From NCBI GenBank assembly GCA_002337055.1, contig DDFG01000004.1, positions 988,644 to 1,052,643 on the forward strand: a stretch of 64,000 nucleotides of DNA, read 5' to 3'. The position numbers and the translations under genes are program-made. Of this stretch, positions 1 through 8,176 are shown piece after piece; position 1 is the stretch's first letter, and each line of letters starts with the position of its first letter. The stretch comes from Betaproteobacteria bacterium UBA1934. Lineage in GTDB: Bacteria; Pseudomonadota; Gammaproteobacteria; Burkholderiales; Rhodocyclaceae. Below the pieces are notes generated by a model. That model saw nothing but the letters and a program-made list of their open reading frames with translations. It had not been told where the DNA came from and did no database searches.

Positions 1-515
1 TCCTTGCCGACCTTTTCCATCGCCTGGGCAATGATGTCGCCGATGGAGGTGTCGGAGTTGGCGGAAATGGCGCCGACCTGGGCGATTTCCTTGTTGGTCG
101 TGCAGGGCTTGGAAATAGCCTTCAGTTCTTCGATGGTGGCGAGCACAGCCTTGTCGATACCGCGCTTCAGGTCCATCGGGTTCATGCCGGCGGCGACGAA
201 CTTCATGCCTTCGCGAACGATGGCCTGTGCCAGTACGGTGGCGGTGGTCGTGCCGTCACCGGCGACGTCGGAGGTCTTGGAAGCGACTTCCTTGACCATC
301 TGGGCGCCCATGTTCTGGAACTTGTCCTTGAGTTCGATTTCCTTGGCGACTGAAACGCCGTCCTTGGTCACGGTCGGGCCGCCGAAAGCGCGGTCGAGCA
401 CAACGTTACGGCCCTTCGGACCGAGCGTCACCTTGACGGCATCGGCCAGGATGTTGATGCCTTCGACCATGCGGGCGCGGGCGGAATCACCAAATTTGAC
501 TTCTTTAGCTGCCAT
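1..515 (-). CDS. groEL: Chaperonin GroEL, N-terminal part (cut by window edge)
   Basis: This is the N-terminal 171 codons of the 60-kDa chaperonin, which folds client proteins in a double ring capped by GroES in the cytoplasm. The protein starts MAAKEVKFGDSAR and contains the equatorial-domain signatures KVTLGPKGRNV, the VLDRAFGGPTVTKDGV stretch and the ATP-site segment DVAGDGTTTATVL. The ATG at 513-515 follows an AGGAGA ribosome site. The gene continues past base 1, so about two thirds of the usual 540-odd residues are missing only because of the window. It follows groES by 31 bases and shares its CIRCE-controlled promoter. Confidence 0.98.
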   Translation of the reverse strand, partial: MAAKEVKFGDSARARMVEGINILADAVKVTLGPKGRNVVLDRAFGGPTVTKDGVSVAKEIELKDKFQNMGAQMVKEVASKTSDVAGDGTTTATVLAQAIVREGMKFVAAGMNPMDLKRGIDKAVLATIEELKAISKPCTTNKEIAQVGAISANSDTSIGDIIAQAMEKVGK

Positions 516-546
516 TCTTTTCTCCTAATGTATTCGGGGAGGGGGC

Positions 547-834
547 TCAGGCGAGCACGCCCATGATGTCTTCTTCGCGCATGACCAGCACTTCCTGGCC
601 GTCGATCTTGACCGTCTGGCCGGCGTACTTGCCGAACAGGACGCGGTCGCCGACCTTGACGTCCGGGGTGATCAGCTTGCCGCTGTCGTCACGCTTGCCC
701 GGACCGACGGCCAGAACTTCGCCTTGATCCGGCTTCTCGCCGGCGGAATCGGGAATGACGATGCCGGAGGCGGTGGTGCGTTCGGCTTCAACACGCTTGA
801 CGATCACGCGATCGTGCAACGGACGGATTTTCAT
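547..834 (-). CDS. groES: Co-chaperonin GroES
   Basis: This 95-residue protein has the usual length of the 10-kDa co-chaperonin, the heptameric lid of GroEL. It begins MKIRPLHDRVIVKR and has the mobile-loop region ERTTASGIVIPDSA and the C-terminal half VLFGKYAGQTVKIDG. It is the first gene of the groESL operon. The promoter and the HrcA operator lie about 80-130 bases upstream, so heat-shock control by HrcA is expected. Confidence 0.98.
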   Translation of the reverse strand: MKIRPLHDRVIVKRVEAERTTASGIVIPDSAGEKPDQGEVLAVGPGKRDDSGKLITPDVKVGDRVLFGKYAGQTVKIDGQEVLVMREEDIMGVLA

Positions 835-912
835 GTAGATGACTCCTGTATCAATGAAGGTTCACTGAGGGTTTGACTGGCCGGCCCGCAGACCGGGGAG
901 CGACGGAGGCTG

Positions 913-939
913 TTAGCACTCACCGCCGACGAGTGCTAA
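913..939. promoter_or_regulatory. CIRCE operator (HrcA binding site)
   Basis: This is a perfect inverted repeat, TTAGCACTC-N9-GAGTGCTAA, identical to the CIRCE consensus. It lies immediately downstream of the groESL -10 box, so it overlaps the expected transcription start, where bound HrcA blocks initiation. hrcA itself is not in the window. Confidence 0.97.
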
Positions 940-967
940 TAATAGTGGCGGCCTTACCGAATTTCAA
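939..967 (-). promoter_or_regulatory. groESL promoter
   Basis: On the minus strand a TTGAAA -35 (962-967) is separated by 17 bases from a TATTAT -10 (939-944), an almost ideal housekeeping promoter. The same -35 reads CTTGAAA, which is also the sigma-32 -35 consensus, so dual recognition is possible. The -10 abuts the CIRCE repeat. The assignment is from sequence match and spacing only. Confidence 0.8.
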
Positions 968-1046
968 GGGGCACCGGAAAAATTCTGTAGCCCATCATTC
1001 ATCGCTGATACAGAGCGCACACCAGGCGGGACGCACCGGCAAATCC

Positions 1047-1925
1047 TCAACGAACCGGAAGCAGTTGCCCGAGTTTTTCCAGGATGATCGTCTCCAGTTG
1101 CCTGACAACTGCGTTAGGCTCCGCTTGCCTCCGATGCAGTAGCAAGCCGATGCGAGGCAGCTCCGGCATGCCCGCCAACACCTGCAACCGGGCCGGCAAC
1201 CCGGCCGAAGTCCGGACTGTGATCCCTAATCCGGCCGCCACAGCCGCCCAGATACCGCTCAGGCTGCTGCTACTGAAGGCAAGACGCCAGGCAATCCCGT
1301 CCCGATCCAGCGCAGCGGTCGCTGCATTGCGCATCAGGCAAGGGGCTTCGAAGGCTACCAGCGGCAACGGTTCATCCTCCCAATCGGTCACTTCCCCCTG
1401 GCGTCCAATCCAACACATCGGAAGTTCGGCAATGCGCTGACCGTAAGCCAAGCCCTGGCCGGAATCCCAGGCCAGTGCGAGATCCAGCAGGCCGCGACCA
1501 AGCAGATCGAGCAATTCGGCGTTGCGCGCCACGCGGGCCTCGATACGCACATGCGGATGAGCGCGGGCGAAGCTGCCCAAAGCTTCGGACAGCAAGCTCT
1601 CACCAAAATCTTCCTGCAAACCGAGGCGCACACAGCCAGCCAGATCGGCACCACGCACGGCCGTGGCTGCCTCGTCGTTGAGTTCGAGCAAGCGCTTGGC
1701 GTAACTGAACAGGGTTTCTCCGCGCGGCGTCAGCACCAGACCGCGCCCGGATTTGCTCAGGATAGGCAAATCAACCTGAGCTTCGAGCTTCTTCAGTTGT
1801 GCGCTGACAGCCGAGGTTGAGCGCCCCAGACGATCAGCCGCCTTGGCAAAGCTGCCAAGCTCGATGCCGATAACAAAGCTGCGCAAGACGTCGAGATCGA
1901 AGTTCAGTTGCCGCATGCAAATCAT
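1047..1925 (-). CDS. LysR-family transcriptional regulator
   Basis: This 292-residue protein has an N-terminal winged helix-turn-helix (roughly residues 8-65, with GSFAKAADRLGRSTSAVSAQ as the recognition region) and a C-terminal substrate-binding domain, the standard LysR plan and length. It is divergent from the three-gene operon starting at 2028, so that operon is its most likely target. The ligand cannot be read from sequence. The ATG at 1925 or the one at 1916 (MRQLNFDLDVL) could be the start; neither has a strong ribosome site. Confidence 0.9.
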   Translation of the reverse strand: MICMRQLNFDLDVLRSFVIGIELGSFAKAADRLGRSTSAVSAQLKKLEAQVDLPILSKSGRGLVLTPRGETLFSYAKRLLELNDEAATAVRGADLAGCVRLGLQEDFGESLLSEALGSFARAHPHVRIEARVARNAELLDLLGRGLLDLALAWDSGQGLAYGQRIAELPMCWIGRQGEVTDWEDEPLPLVAFEAPCLMRNAATAALDRDGIAWRLAFSSSSLSGIWAAVAAGLGITVRTSAGLPARLQVLAGMPELPRIGLLLHRRQAEPNAVVRQLETIILEKLGQLLPVR

Positions 1926-1955
1926 CCCGATTTTGTGGATTAAAAGTCAAAAACT

Positions 1956-1975
1956 ATCCGATATTCAGAACGGAT
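1956..1975. promoter_or_regulatory. Candidate LysR operator in divergent intergenic region
   Basis: The repeat ATCCG-N10-CGGAT lies between the divergent LysR gene and the CMD/tautomerase operon. Its position and size suit a LysR recognition site. Assignment is by position only. Confidence 0.4.
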
Positions 1976-2027
1976 TTTGATCATTATCGTGGCGATGTCA
2001 ATTCATTTTTCAATCAGGAGAACCGCA

Positions 2028-2375
2028 ATGAACGGGACACAAAGCTACGGCCAACAAGCCATGGGGGAGGACGCAAGAAAGCTCGCCGAACTCACCGATG
2101 CAGTGTTGTTTGGCGATATTTGGGAACGATCGGAACTCACGAAGCGCGAACGCTGCATCGTCACCGTTTCCGCCCTGGTGGCGATGTATCGGCTCGAACA
2201 GTTGCCCTTCCACCTCAACCTGGCGCTGGAAAACGGCGTCACGAAAGAGGAACTGATCGAAATCATTACCCACCTGGCCTTTTATTCCGGTTGGCCGACG
2301 GCGGCTTCAGCCATCAAGTTGCTTAATACGCTTGCGGCCCAAAATCAGGCCGTCCAGCACCGGCAGGAAAGATAA
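2028..2375 (+). CDS. Carboxymuconolactone decarboxylase family protein (AhpD-like)
   Basis: This is a 115-residue single-domain protein of the carboxymuconolactone decarboxylase/AhpD fold. The core is visible as ERCIVTVSALVAM, PFHLNLALENGV and IIEIITH-like ITHLAFYSGWPTA. It lacks the CxxC pair of peroxidase-active AhpD, so a thiol-peroxidase role is unlikely. The ATG at 2028 is preferred over an upstream in-frame start because it follows a CAGGAG ribosome site. It is the first gene of an operon with a tautomerase-like protein (3 bases downstream) and DUF4865. The substrate is unknown. Confidence 0.85.
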   Translation: MNGTQSYGQQAMGEDARKLAELTDAVLFGDIWERSELTKRERCIVTVSALVAMYRLEQLPFHLNLALENGVTKEELIEIITHLAFYSGWPTAASAIKLLNTLAAQNQAVQHRQER

Positions 2376-2378
2376 ATC

Positions 2379-2774
2379 ATGCCGGTTTCCCGAATAACTC
2401 TACTGAAGGGCAAGACACCGGATTACCTGCGGGCGCTCTCGGAGAGTCTGCATCAGGCGCTCGTGGAATGCTTCGAGGTACCTGCCAATGACCGTTTTCA
2501 TGTCATTCACCAGCTTGCGCAGGACGAACTGGTATTCGACCGTCACTATCAATGCGGGCCGCGCAGCGATGATTTCGTGTTGATCGCAATTACGGCGGGT
2601 CGTCTGCGCAATGCTGAAACCAAGAAGGCCTTCTACGCCCGGCTGGTCGAACTGCTCGCGGCGACCCCAGGTATTCGCCACGAAGATGTCATGGTGGTGA
2701 TTACCACCACTGCAACCGATGAGTGGTCGTTCGGCAATGGCAGGGCGACATTGGTCGACGATTCGAAAACCTGA
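2379..2774 (+). CDS. Tautomerase family protein
   Basis: This 131-residue protein has proline directly after the initiator methionine (MPVSRITLLKGKT), the general base of the tautomerase superfamily once Met is removed. The length and the segment ADRFHVIHQL-like NDRFHVIHQLAQDELVF suit the longer single-chain tautomerase-like families rather than the 60-residue 4-OT type. It starts 3 bases after the CMD-like gene and is followed 10 bases later by the DUF4865 gene, implying one transcript. It probably isomerises or protects an oxo-acid or quinone-type compound; the substrate is not identifiable. Confidence 0.82.
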   Translation: MPVSRITLLKGKTPDYLRALSESLHQALVECFEVPANDRFHVIHQLAQDELVFDRHYQCGPRSDDFVLIAITAGRLRNAETKKAFYARLVELLAATPGIRHEDVMVVITTTATDEWSFGNGRATLVDDSKT

Positions 2775-2784
2775 GGAGTTCATC

Positions 2785-3345
2785 ATGCTGGCCATGCAGT
2801 ACAGCTTTACCCTACCGGCGGATTACGACATGGCGATCATTCGCCGACGTATTTCAGACAACGGCCACAAAATGGATGGCTTTCACAATCTGTTGTTCAA
2901 GGCCTTCGTGCTTGCCAGTCGTGATTCGCAAGGTCACAGAACCCGTGAGAATCTCTACGCACCGTTTTATCTCTGGGAAAGCAACGAAGGCATCAATCGC
3001 TTTTTGGCCAGCCCCGGCTTTGCTGCCTTGACCGCATCCTTTGGCTGGCCGGCGATCAAGCTCTGGTCGGTCTGGCAGGCACAACTGTCGCCAGAATTCA
3101 CCCTGGCCAAGATTGCCACGCGAGAAATTGTTCGGATCGATCCCCATACTGACCTTGCCGAACTACAGGAGCGCGAAAGCCGGCTGGTCAATTTAGAGAA
3201 CGATGGAGATGAGGCTTTGGGTTCGCTCGTGGGTTTCGAGCCACACTCGTGGAGTTTGGTTCGTTTTCGTTTATGGCGTTCTTACAAAAACGATCTGGCC
3301 CAAGTCGGAACACAGGTTTACGAAGTGGGCTATCTCGCCAACTGA
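2785..3345 (+). CDS. DUF4865 family protein
   Basis: This 186-residue protein starts MLAMQYSFTLPADYDMAIIR, typical of the DUF4865 family, which often sits beside LysR regulators and tautomerases. It has no signal peptide or membrane segment. The start at 2785 follows GAGGAG. The family has no established biochemical function, and the fold looks like a ferredoxin-like alpha/beta barrel (inference from the stress-barrel-like N-terminus). The operon context suggests a role in handling small electrophiles or a monooxygenase-like step. The following 189 bases up to 3534 hold nothing recognisable. Confidence 0.75.
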   Translation: MLAMQYSFTLPADYDMAIIRRRISDNGHKMDGFHNLLFKAFVLASRDSQGHRTRENLYAPFYLWESNEGINRFLASPGFAALTASFGWPAIKLWSVWQAQLSPEFTLAKIATREIVRIDPHTDLAELQERESRLVNLENDGDEALGSLVGFEPHSWSLVRFRLWRSYKNDLAQVGTQVYEVGYLAN

Positions 3346-3534
3346 GTTCGAGCCAAAGGCGATGGCAATTTGACGCTGCTACCGTGCAACAACTTGTTAT
3401 CGGGTCGTCGCAAACTCCCCTGTTGGAGGGAGCACTCTCCCCAAAATCTCAAATCCGGTGAGCAGCTCAGTTGGATTGCTTCAAATTGAGTGATCAACGA
3501 CAGTTCGCGTATGGAGCCGCCTTAGCGCAGCGCC

Positions 3535-5382
3535 TCAGGCGTTGCGCCGTTCAATGAATAATTGGCTGCCGGCGTATTTCTTCGCTTCTTTCTTGCAAGT
3601 CGATGCGGCAGCGGCCACGGCGTGGTGACTCTTGAATTTGCCCGGCGTCACCAACACGGCGCCAATTGCCAGACTGGGCAAGGGATGCTGCACGATTTCG
3701 CCACTGCGACTCTCGCTGACGATACCACCACGCTCGATGTCATCCGCGTCGAGAAAGTTTCTGATTTCCGTATCAAAACGACGCAGAATAGCTTCGCACC
3801 GGGCCACCCAATCCGTACTCTGAAAGAGCACCATGAAATCGTCGCCGCCGATGTGGCCCACAAAATCGAGATGGGCATCGCAAGCTTCGACCAGGATGGC
3901 GCCCGACATTTCGATCACCGCATCACCTCGCGCGTAGCCATACTGGTCGTTGAGCGGCTTGAAGTGATTGATGTCGACATAACATGCCGCGAAATTCACT
4001 TCGCATTCAAGCAAACGCCCGATATGTTCATTGATCGGCACATTGCCAGGCAGTTGCGTCAGCGGATTGGCGTGGCGTGCGGCAACAATCTGCATCTCGG
4101 TCATCACCGCCATGACATCGCGCCCGCTGGCGACCCCCACATATGCGCCTTGGGCATCCACCACGACAAAACCTTCGAGCGTCGACTTTTCATCGCGCGA
4201 GAGCTTCAGCCCCAGTTCCTGCAAGGTCATGCTGCCCTCGATATAGATCACATGCGGATCCAGCATCGAAGTGCAAGGCTTCTTGGCGATCAGGTCGTAG
4301 CGGAAAGGACGGGCCAGAAAATCGAAAAAGCGGTCGCGACTGATCAAACCTGCCGGAACCCGCCCACGTACAACCGGCAAAAAGGCAAGGAAGGGATCAT
4401 CCTTGAAACGCTCGAGCACCTCGGCATTGCTGCTGGTGGCTTGCACCGGCATGACGGGCTTCATCAGATCGACCACCTTGGGCAATCGTTGCGCAGCCCC
4501 GCTGTGCGAGACCACGACCTTGCGGTGCGCACGCAGCGCCACCCGAATTTCGGCACCGGGTGTGAGGCAAGGCACCGCGCTGGGCCGCTCGATCAGGTAG
4601 CCTTGCGCGAGAGCGATACCCAGATCTCGCAACAAATAGAGATCCTCGGCTTTTTCGACCCCCTCCGCCACCATCAGCGCGGAGCACGACTCGGCCAGGG
4701 TCTGCATGGCACGGACGAAATGCAGCTTGAGCCGGTCACGCGCGATGCCATCGATAAAATGTCGGTCGATCTTGATGATCTCGGGGTGGACTTCGGACCA
4801 CATGCGCAAGTTAGCGAACCCTTCACCCAGATCATCCAGCGCAATGGTCAGGCCAAGACTGCGGCAATAGGTAATCGCCTCAAGCACCTCGCCCACATCA
4901 GCCAGATGCTCGTTTTCGGTAATTTCTAGCACGATGCGGCCAGGATGCAGGTCGTGCTGCCGCAGGTATGCGAGTGCCTCGCCCTGGCGTGCGTGCATCT
5001 CACACAGACTGCTGGGGCTGACATTCAGGAAAAGGCGGCCGGGCAAACCCAGTTCGGAAAAGCGGCGCACGATGGTCCGCCGTGCCGCCCGTTCCAGCGC
5101 CATCAACTTGCCCGCAGCGCGCGCCGAGAAAAATAGCTCGGCGGGGAGGTGAAACCGGCTGTTCGCAGGCCCCCGAATCAGTCCCTCGAACCCGAAATAC
5201 TGCCCCGTCCTGATGTCGAGAATGGGCTGGAATACCGCCTCCAGCGCCTCTCGCGCCACAATGTCGTCAAGCTCATCCGCCGCACTTTTCTGCCCGTCGC
5301 CCAACGGCGCGTCGGTCGGGCACGGGCGCCCGGAGGGAGGAAGATTGCGGGGATGGGCAATCTGGGTACGAACAACATGCAT
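3535..5382 (-). CDS. EAL-CBS-GGDEF c-di-GMP turnover protein
   Basis: This 615-residue cytoplasmic protein has three parts. An EAL phosphodiesterase domain (about 40-285) keeps the metal and base residues in FEGLIRG, LNVSP, EITENE, DDLGEG, IKIDRHF, VAEGVE and AQGYL. A pair of CBS-like repeats (about 300-430) follows. A C-terminal GGDEF domain (about 435-600) has the active-type motif GGDDF and no RxxD inhibitory site five residues before it. Both enzymatic domains may be active, with CBS as a nucleotide sensor. The gene stands alone, with 150-190-base gaps on each side. Confidence 0.92.
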   Translation of the reverse strand: MHVVRTQIAHPRNLPPSGRPCPTDAPLGDGQKSAADELDDIVAREALEAVFQPILDIRTGQYFGFEGLIRGPANSRFHLPAELFFSARAAGKLMALERAARRTIVRRFSELGLPGRLFLNVSPSSLCEMHARQGEALAYLRQHDLHPGRIVLEITENEHLADVGEVLEAITYCRSLGLTIALDDLGEGFANLRMWSEVHPEIIKIDRHFIDGIARDRLKLHFVRAMQTLAESCSALMVAEGVEKAEDLYLLRDLGIALAQGYLIERPSAVPCLTPGAEIRVALRAHRKVVVSHSGAAQRLPKVVDLMKPVMPVQATSSNAEVLERFKDDPFLAFLPVVRGRVPAGLISRDRFFDFLARPFRYDLIAKKPCTSMLDPHVIYIEGSMTLQELGLKLSRDEKSTLEGFVVVDAQGAYVGVASGRDVMAVMTEMQIVAARHANPLTQLPGNVPINEHIGRLLECEVNFAACYVDINHFKPLNDQYGYARGDAVIEMSGAILVEACDAHLDFVGHIGGDDFMVLFQSTDWVARCEAILRRFDTEIRNFLDADDIERGGIVSESRSGEIVQHPLPSLAIGAVLVTPGKFKSHHAVAAAASTCKKEAKKYAGSQLFIERRNA

Positions 5383-5539
5383 CGGCGGCAGCCTCGCCCG
5401 GCGCGAGGGGGATTTGATCAGCTTCCCATCTTAGGGACCGCCAGTGACAATTCCGTGACCGATGCGCGACAACCTTTCGCCCGACGTGGGCGTCTTGCCT
5501 GCCGGGCAGGCCCGGCCAGCCAAAACCGCCTCTGGCGCC

Positions 5540-7166
5540 TTATACCCGGAAACGCTCAGTGGTGGCGCGCATCTCGACCGCTAATTGCCCAAGGCGGGTC
5601 GCCGATTCCGAGGTCGCCGACGACGCCGCGCTGTTCTCCTCAGCGGCCTGGGCAACCTGCTCAAGCTGCTGGGCAATACTCTGCGACGCCGACGACTGTT
5701 CGGAAATCGACTCGGCGATATCACCCACCACGGCTACCACCTGTTCGACCGCCTCGCCGATTTCGGTGATCGACCGACCCGCTTCGCCTGCCAGCGTGCG
5801 CCCGGCCTCTACCTGTGTCACCGTAGTACGCATGGCTTCGACGGCACTTTCCGAACTTTGCTGGATACTGCGCACCATTTCGGATATTTCACCGGTCGCC
5901 AGCGTCGTACGCTCCGCCAACTTGCGCACTTCGTCCGCCACCACCGCAAAGCCCCGTCCCGCCTCGCCCGCCCGAGCCGCTTCGATCGCCGCATTCAGCG
6001 CCAGCAGATTGGTCTGATCCGCCACATCCTTGATCACCTGAATGACGCTGGAAATCCGGTGCGAATGCTCGCCCAAGGTGGTGATTGAAACCGCCACCCG
6101 GTCGATGGCATCGCCGATGGAGTGCATTTCCTGTACCGTCTTGCGGATGACCGATCCCCCCGCGGCTGACAACGAGCCACCGCGCTGCGCCAGTTCCGAA
6201 GCGGATCGAGCGTTTTCAGACACATGGCTGACGCTGACTGACACTTCTTCAACTGTCGCGGCCATGGACGATGCCGATTCGCTGGTTGCTGTCGAAGCCT
6301 TTGCCGATTGGCCGGCCGTGACGGCCAATCCCTGCGCGGCTTCGGTCACCTGGGCGATCGAATTCTTGAGTTGTTGCAAGCTGCCGCGCACGGTCTCCAT
6401 CAGTTCGTTGAAAGCCGCCGCCGTCTCACCCACCTCGTCGTTGCCGACAACCCGCACGCTCGCCGTAAAATCGTTGCGGCGACTCACATCCACAATCGCT
6501 TCGCGCAATTCGCCGAGCGGCCGCGTGATCGAGCGCGTGATCAAGAATGCGGCGCCAATGCCGATAGCGAACCCTAGCACGAGCAAAGCGACGGCAAGCA
6601 AGCGAGCTTGTTGGTAACTGTGACGATCAGCCTCAACCGAGATGCGTGTATTTTTCCTGCAACTCCACCATGGCGCGCATTGAATCGATCAACTGGTTAT
6701 TTCGAGGCACGAATTCATTGTAGAGAACCTGCTTTGCCTCAGACTGTCCACGTTCCGCCGCATCAAAAACCCGCGTATACCATTCTGTCAGGCCGGCCCG
6801 TTGTTCATTGATTCTGGCCATCAGCACCTTTGCATCATCAGTCCGGAGCTGACTTTCGAGCTTGGTGAGCAATTCGGCGTTTTCTTTGCGATGTTTGGCC
6901 ACTTCGTCCTTGATCTTTGCCCGTTCAGCGGGCGATTCGGCCAAAAGCAATTCGCGCAGAGCGCGTCCATTGGTGAGTGCGGTTTCGAGAACATGGCTAG
7001 CCTCGTCGATTTTGACGACCCGCTCATCGACGAGTTGGTTGAGATCTTCCATGATGCCGGCCATGCGTTGAAGCGCAAGCAGGTTGGTGATCAGCATCAG
7101 CACCAGCAACAGCGTGAATCCGATGGTCAGACGAGTACGAATGCCTAGATGACCGAATGCCTCCAT
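5540..7166 (-). pseudogene. Methyl-accepting chemotaxis protein, split by a one-base frameshift
   Basis: Two adjacent minus-strand frames together make one chemoreceptor. The first (7166 to 6633) gives an N-terminal membrane segment (GFTLLLVLMLITNLLAL) and a four-helix-bundle ligand domain ending VELQEKYTHLG then stop. The second, from about 6650 down to 5540, gives the second membrane segment, a HAMP linker (TRSITRPLGELREAI) and the signalling hairpin (NLLALNAAIEAARAGE, VADEVRKLAERT). The junction is an A5 run (T at 6651-6655 on plus); with A4 the frame runs through. It is either a real mutation, a phase-variable tract or a sequencing error. There is no C-terminal CheR pentapeptide. Confidence 0.88.
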
Positions 7167-7355
7167 GTCAAACCCTCTTTTGCCAGTTTACTAAAGGAAT
7201 GGCTTTGCAAGCCGCTCTGGCACTGTAACAAGCCAGTCAGCCACCGACGAATGGTGCATTTGTACTAACTAACTTTGCGCAGGGCCAAGTCTGGTGCGCT
7301 TCTCGCGAAATACTGCAGTCGCAAACAACCACTTCCGCACGCGCAAGTCACACAA

Positions 7356-8054
7356 TTAAAAGAGGATTTCGAGCCGAACGGCCTTTCCCTCGCTGACGGC
7401 CAGCGGCATGCCGAAAGCCAGCGAAGCGTCGCGGTCCAGCGTCCATTCGTCACGCCACAAGCGAATTTCGCGGGCGTTATCGAGGTAACGGACATAGGTG
7501 CTGTTCGAGCTCATATCGCGAATCAACAGCCTGGCATCGACCCAGGTCAGGCTCGCATGCTGCCGCGACACCCATTCGTGCTTGACCACAATGTCATTAT
7601 CGGCATCGCGCCCCACCGTCAGCTTGGCGTGGGCAAAATCGAGAAACCACGAGCGCTCGCCGTATTTGACTTCGATGCGCTCCACCGGCCGCTCGCGATT
7701 GAGCGTACGAGCCATGCCCGTGCCCGCCAGGGTTTCAAATTGAGATTGCTCCCAGATCGCGGCTTCGTCGCGATTGGCGACAAACACCGCCGATTTGAGC
7801 CGCAATCCCTTGGGCACCGGCACCGCCGCAATCACCGAATCAACCTTCCAGGCCATCGCTTCTGCCTGGATCTGATCTGGAAACTCGATAATCACTCGCG
7901 TAGTGGTCTGCTTCTCCAACCTTCCACCGGCTACCCGCGCATCGCGCTCGATGCGCTTCAGCACCCGCTGGATGAGCTGGCCAGCCTCGGCCTTGCCCAG
8001 GGCCTTGCCGAGTTCGGAGGTATTGACGATCTTGGCAGTTAAAAATCGGTTCAC
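7356..8054 (-). CDS. FHA-domain protein with degenerate cyclase-like N-terminus
   Basis: This is a 232-residue protein. The C-terminal FHA phosphothreonine-binding domain (about 150-215) shows VGRDADNDIVV, SRQHASL and SSNSTYVR, with the core Gly-Arg, Ser-Arg-x-His and Asn residues kept. The N-terminal 100 residues follow the layout of class III nucleotide cyclases (LGKAEAGQLIQRVLKRIERD, GGRLEKQT, AMAWKVDSVIA), but the metal-binding Asp positions are replaced (KIVNTSEL; TTTRVIIEF), so catalysis is unlikely. The GTG at 8054 is preferred over the upstream ATG (8120) because GGAGACC precedes it. It probably binds phosphoproteins of an unseen Ser/Thr kinase. Confidence 0.8.
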   Translation of the reverse strand: MNRFLTAKIVNTSELGKALGKAEAGQLIQRVLKRIERDARVAGGRLEKQTTTRVIIEFPDQIQAEAMAWKVDSVIAAVPVPKGLRLKSAVFVANRDEAAIWEQSQFETLAGTGMARTLNRERPVERIEVKYGERSWFLDFAHAKLTVGRDADNDIVVKHEWVSRQHASLTWVDARLLIRDMSSNSTYVRYLDNAREIRLWRDEWTLDRDASLAFGMPLAVSEGKAVRLEILF

Positions 8055-8176
8055 GTCACGGTCTCCGGATTCATGTTGGCGGGGCGCGCAAAGCATAACC
8101 GATTTGAGTGAAACGTCCACTCGCCCGCGCTGCGCCTCGCGCTACACTGCGCATATCGTTCCGTTCGACCAACACC

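Noticed and set aside
4..528. Plus-strand open frame opposite groEL.
   Set aside because: groEL is unambiguous on the minus strand; the other frame is a shadow.
3346..3534. Possible small gene or RNA in the gap between the DUF4865 gene and the EAL-CBS-GGDEF gene.
   Set aside because: No ribosome site with a plausible frame, no tRNA cloverleaf and no strong hairpin with a T-run.
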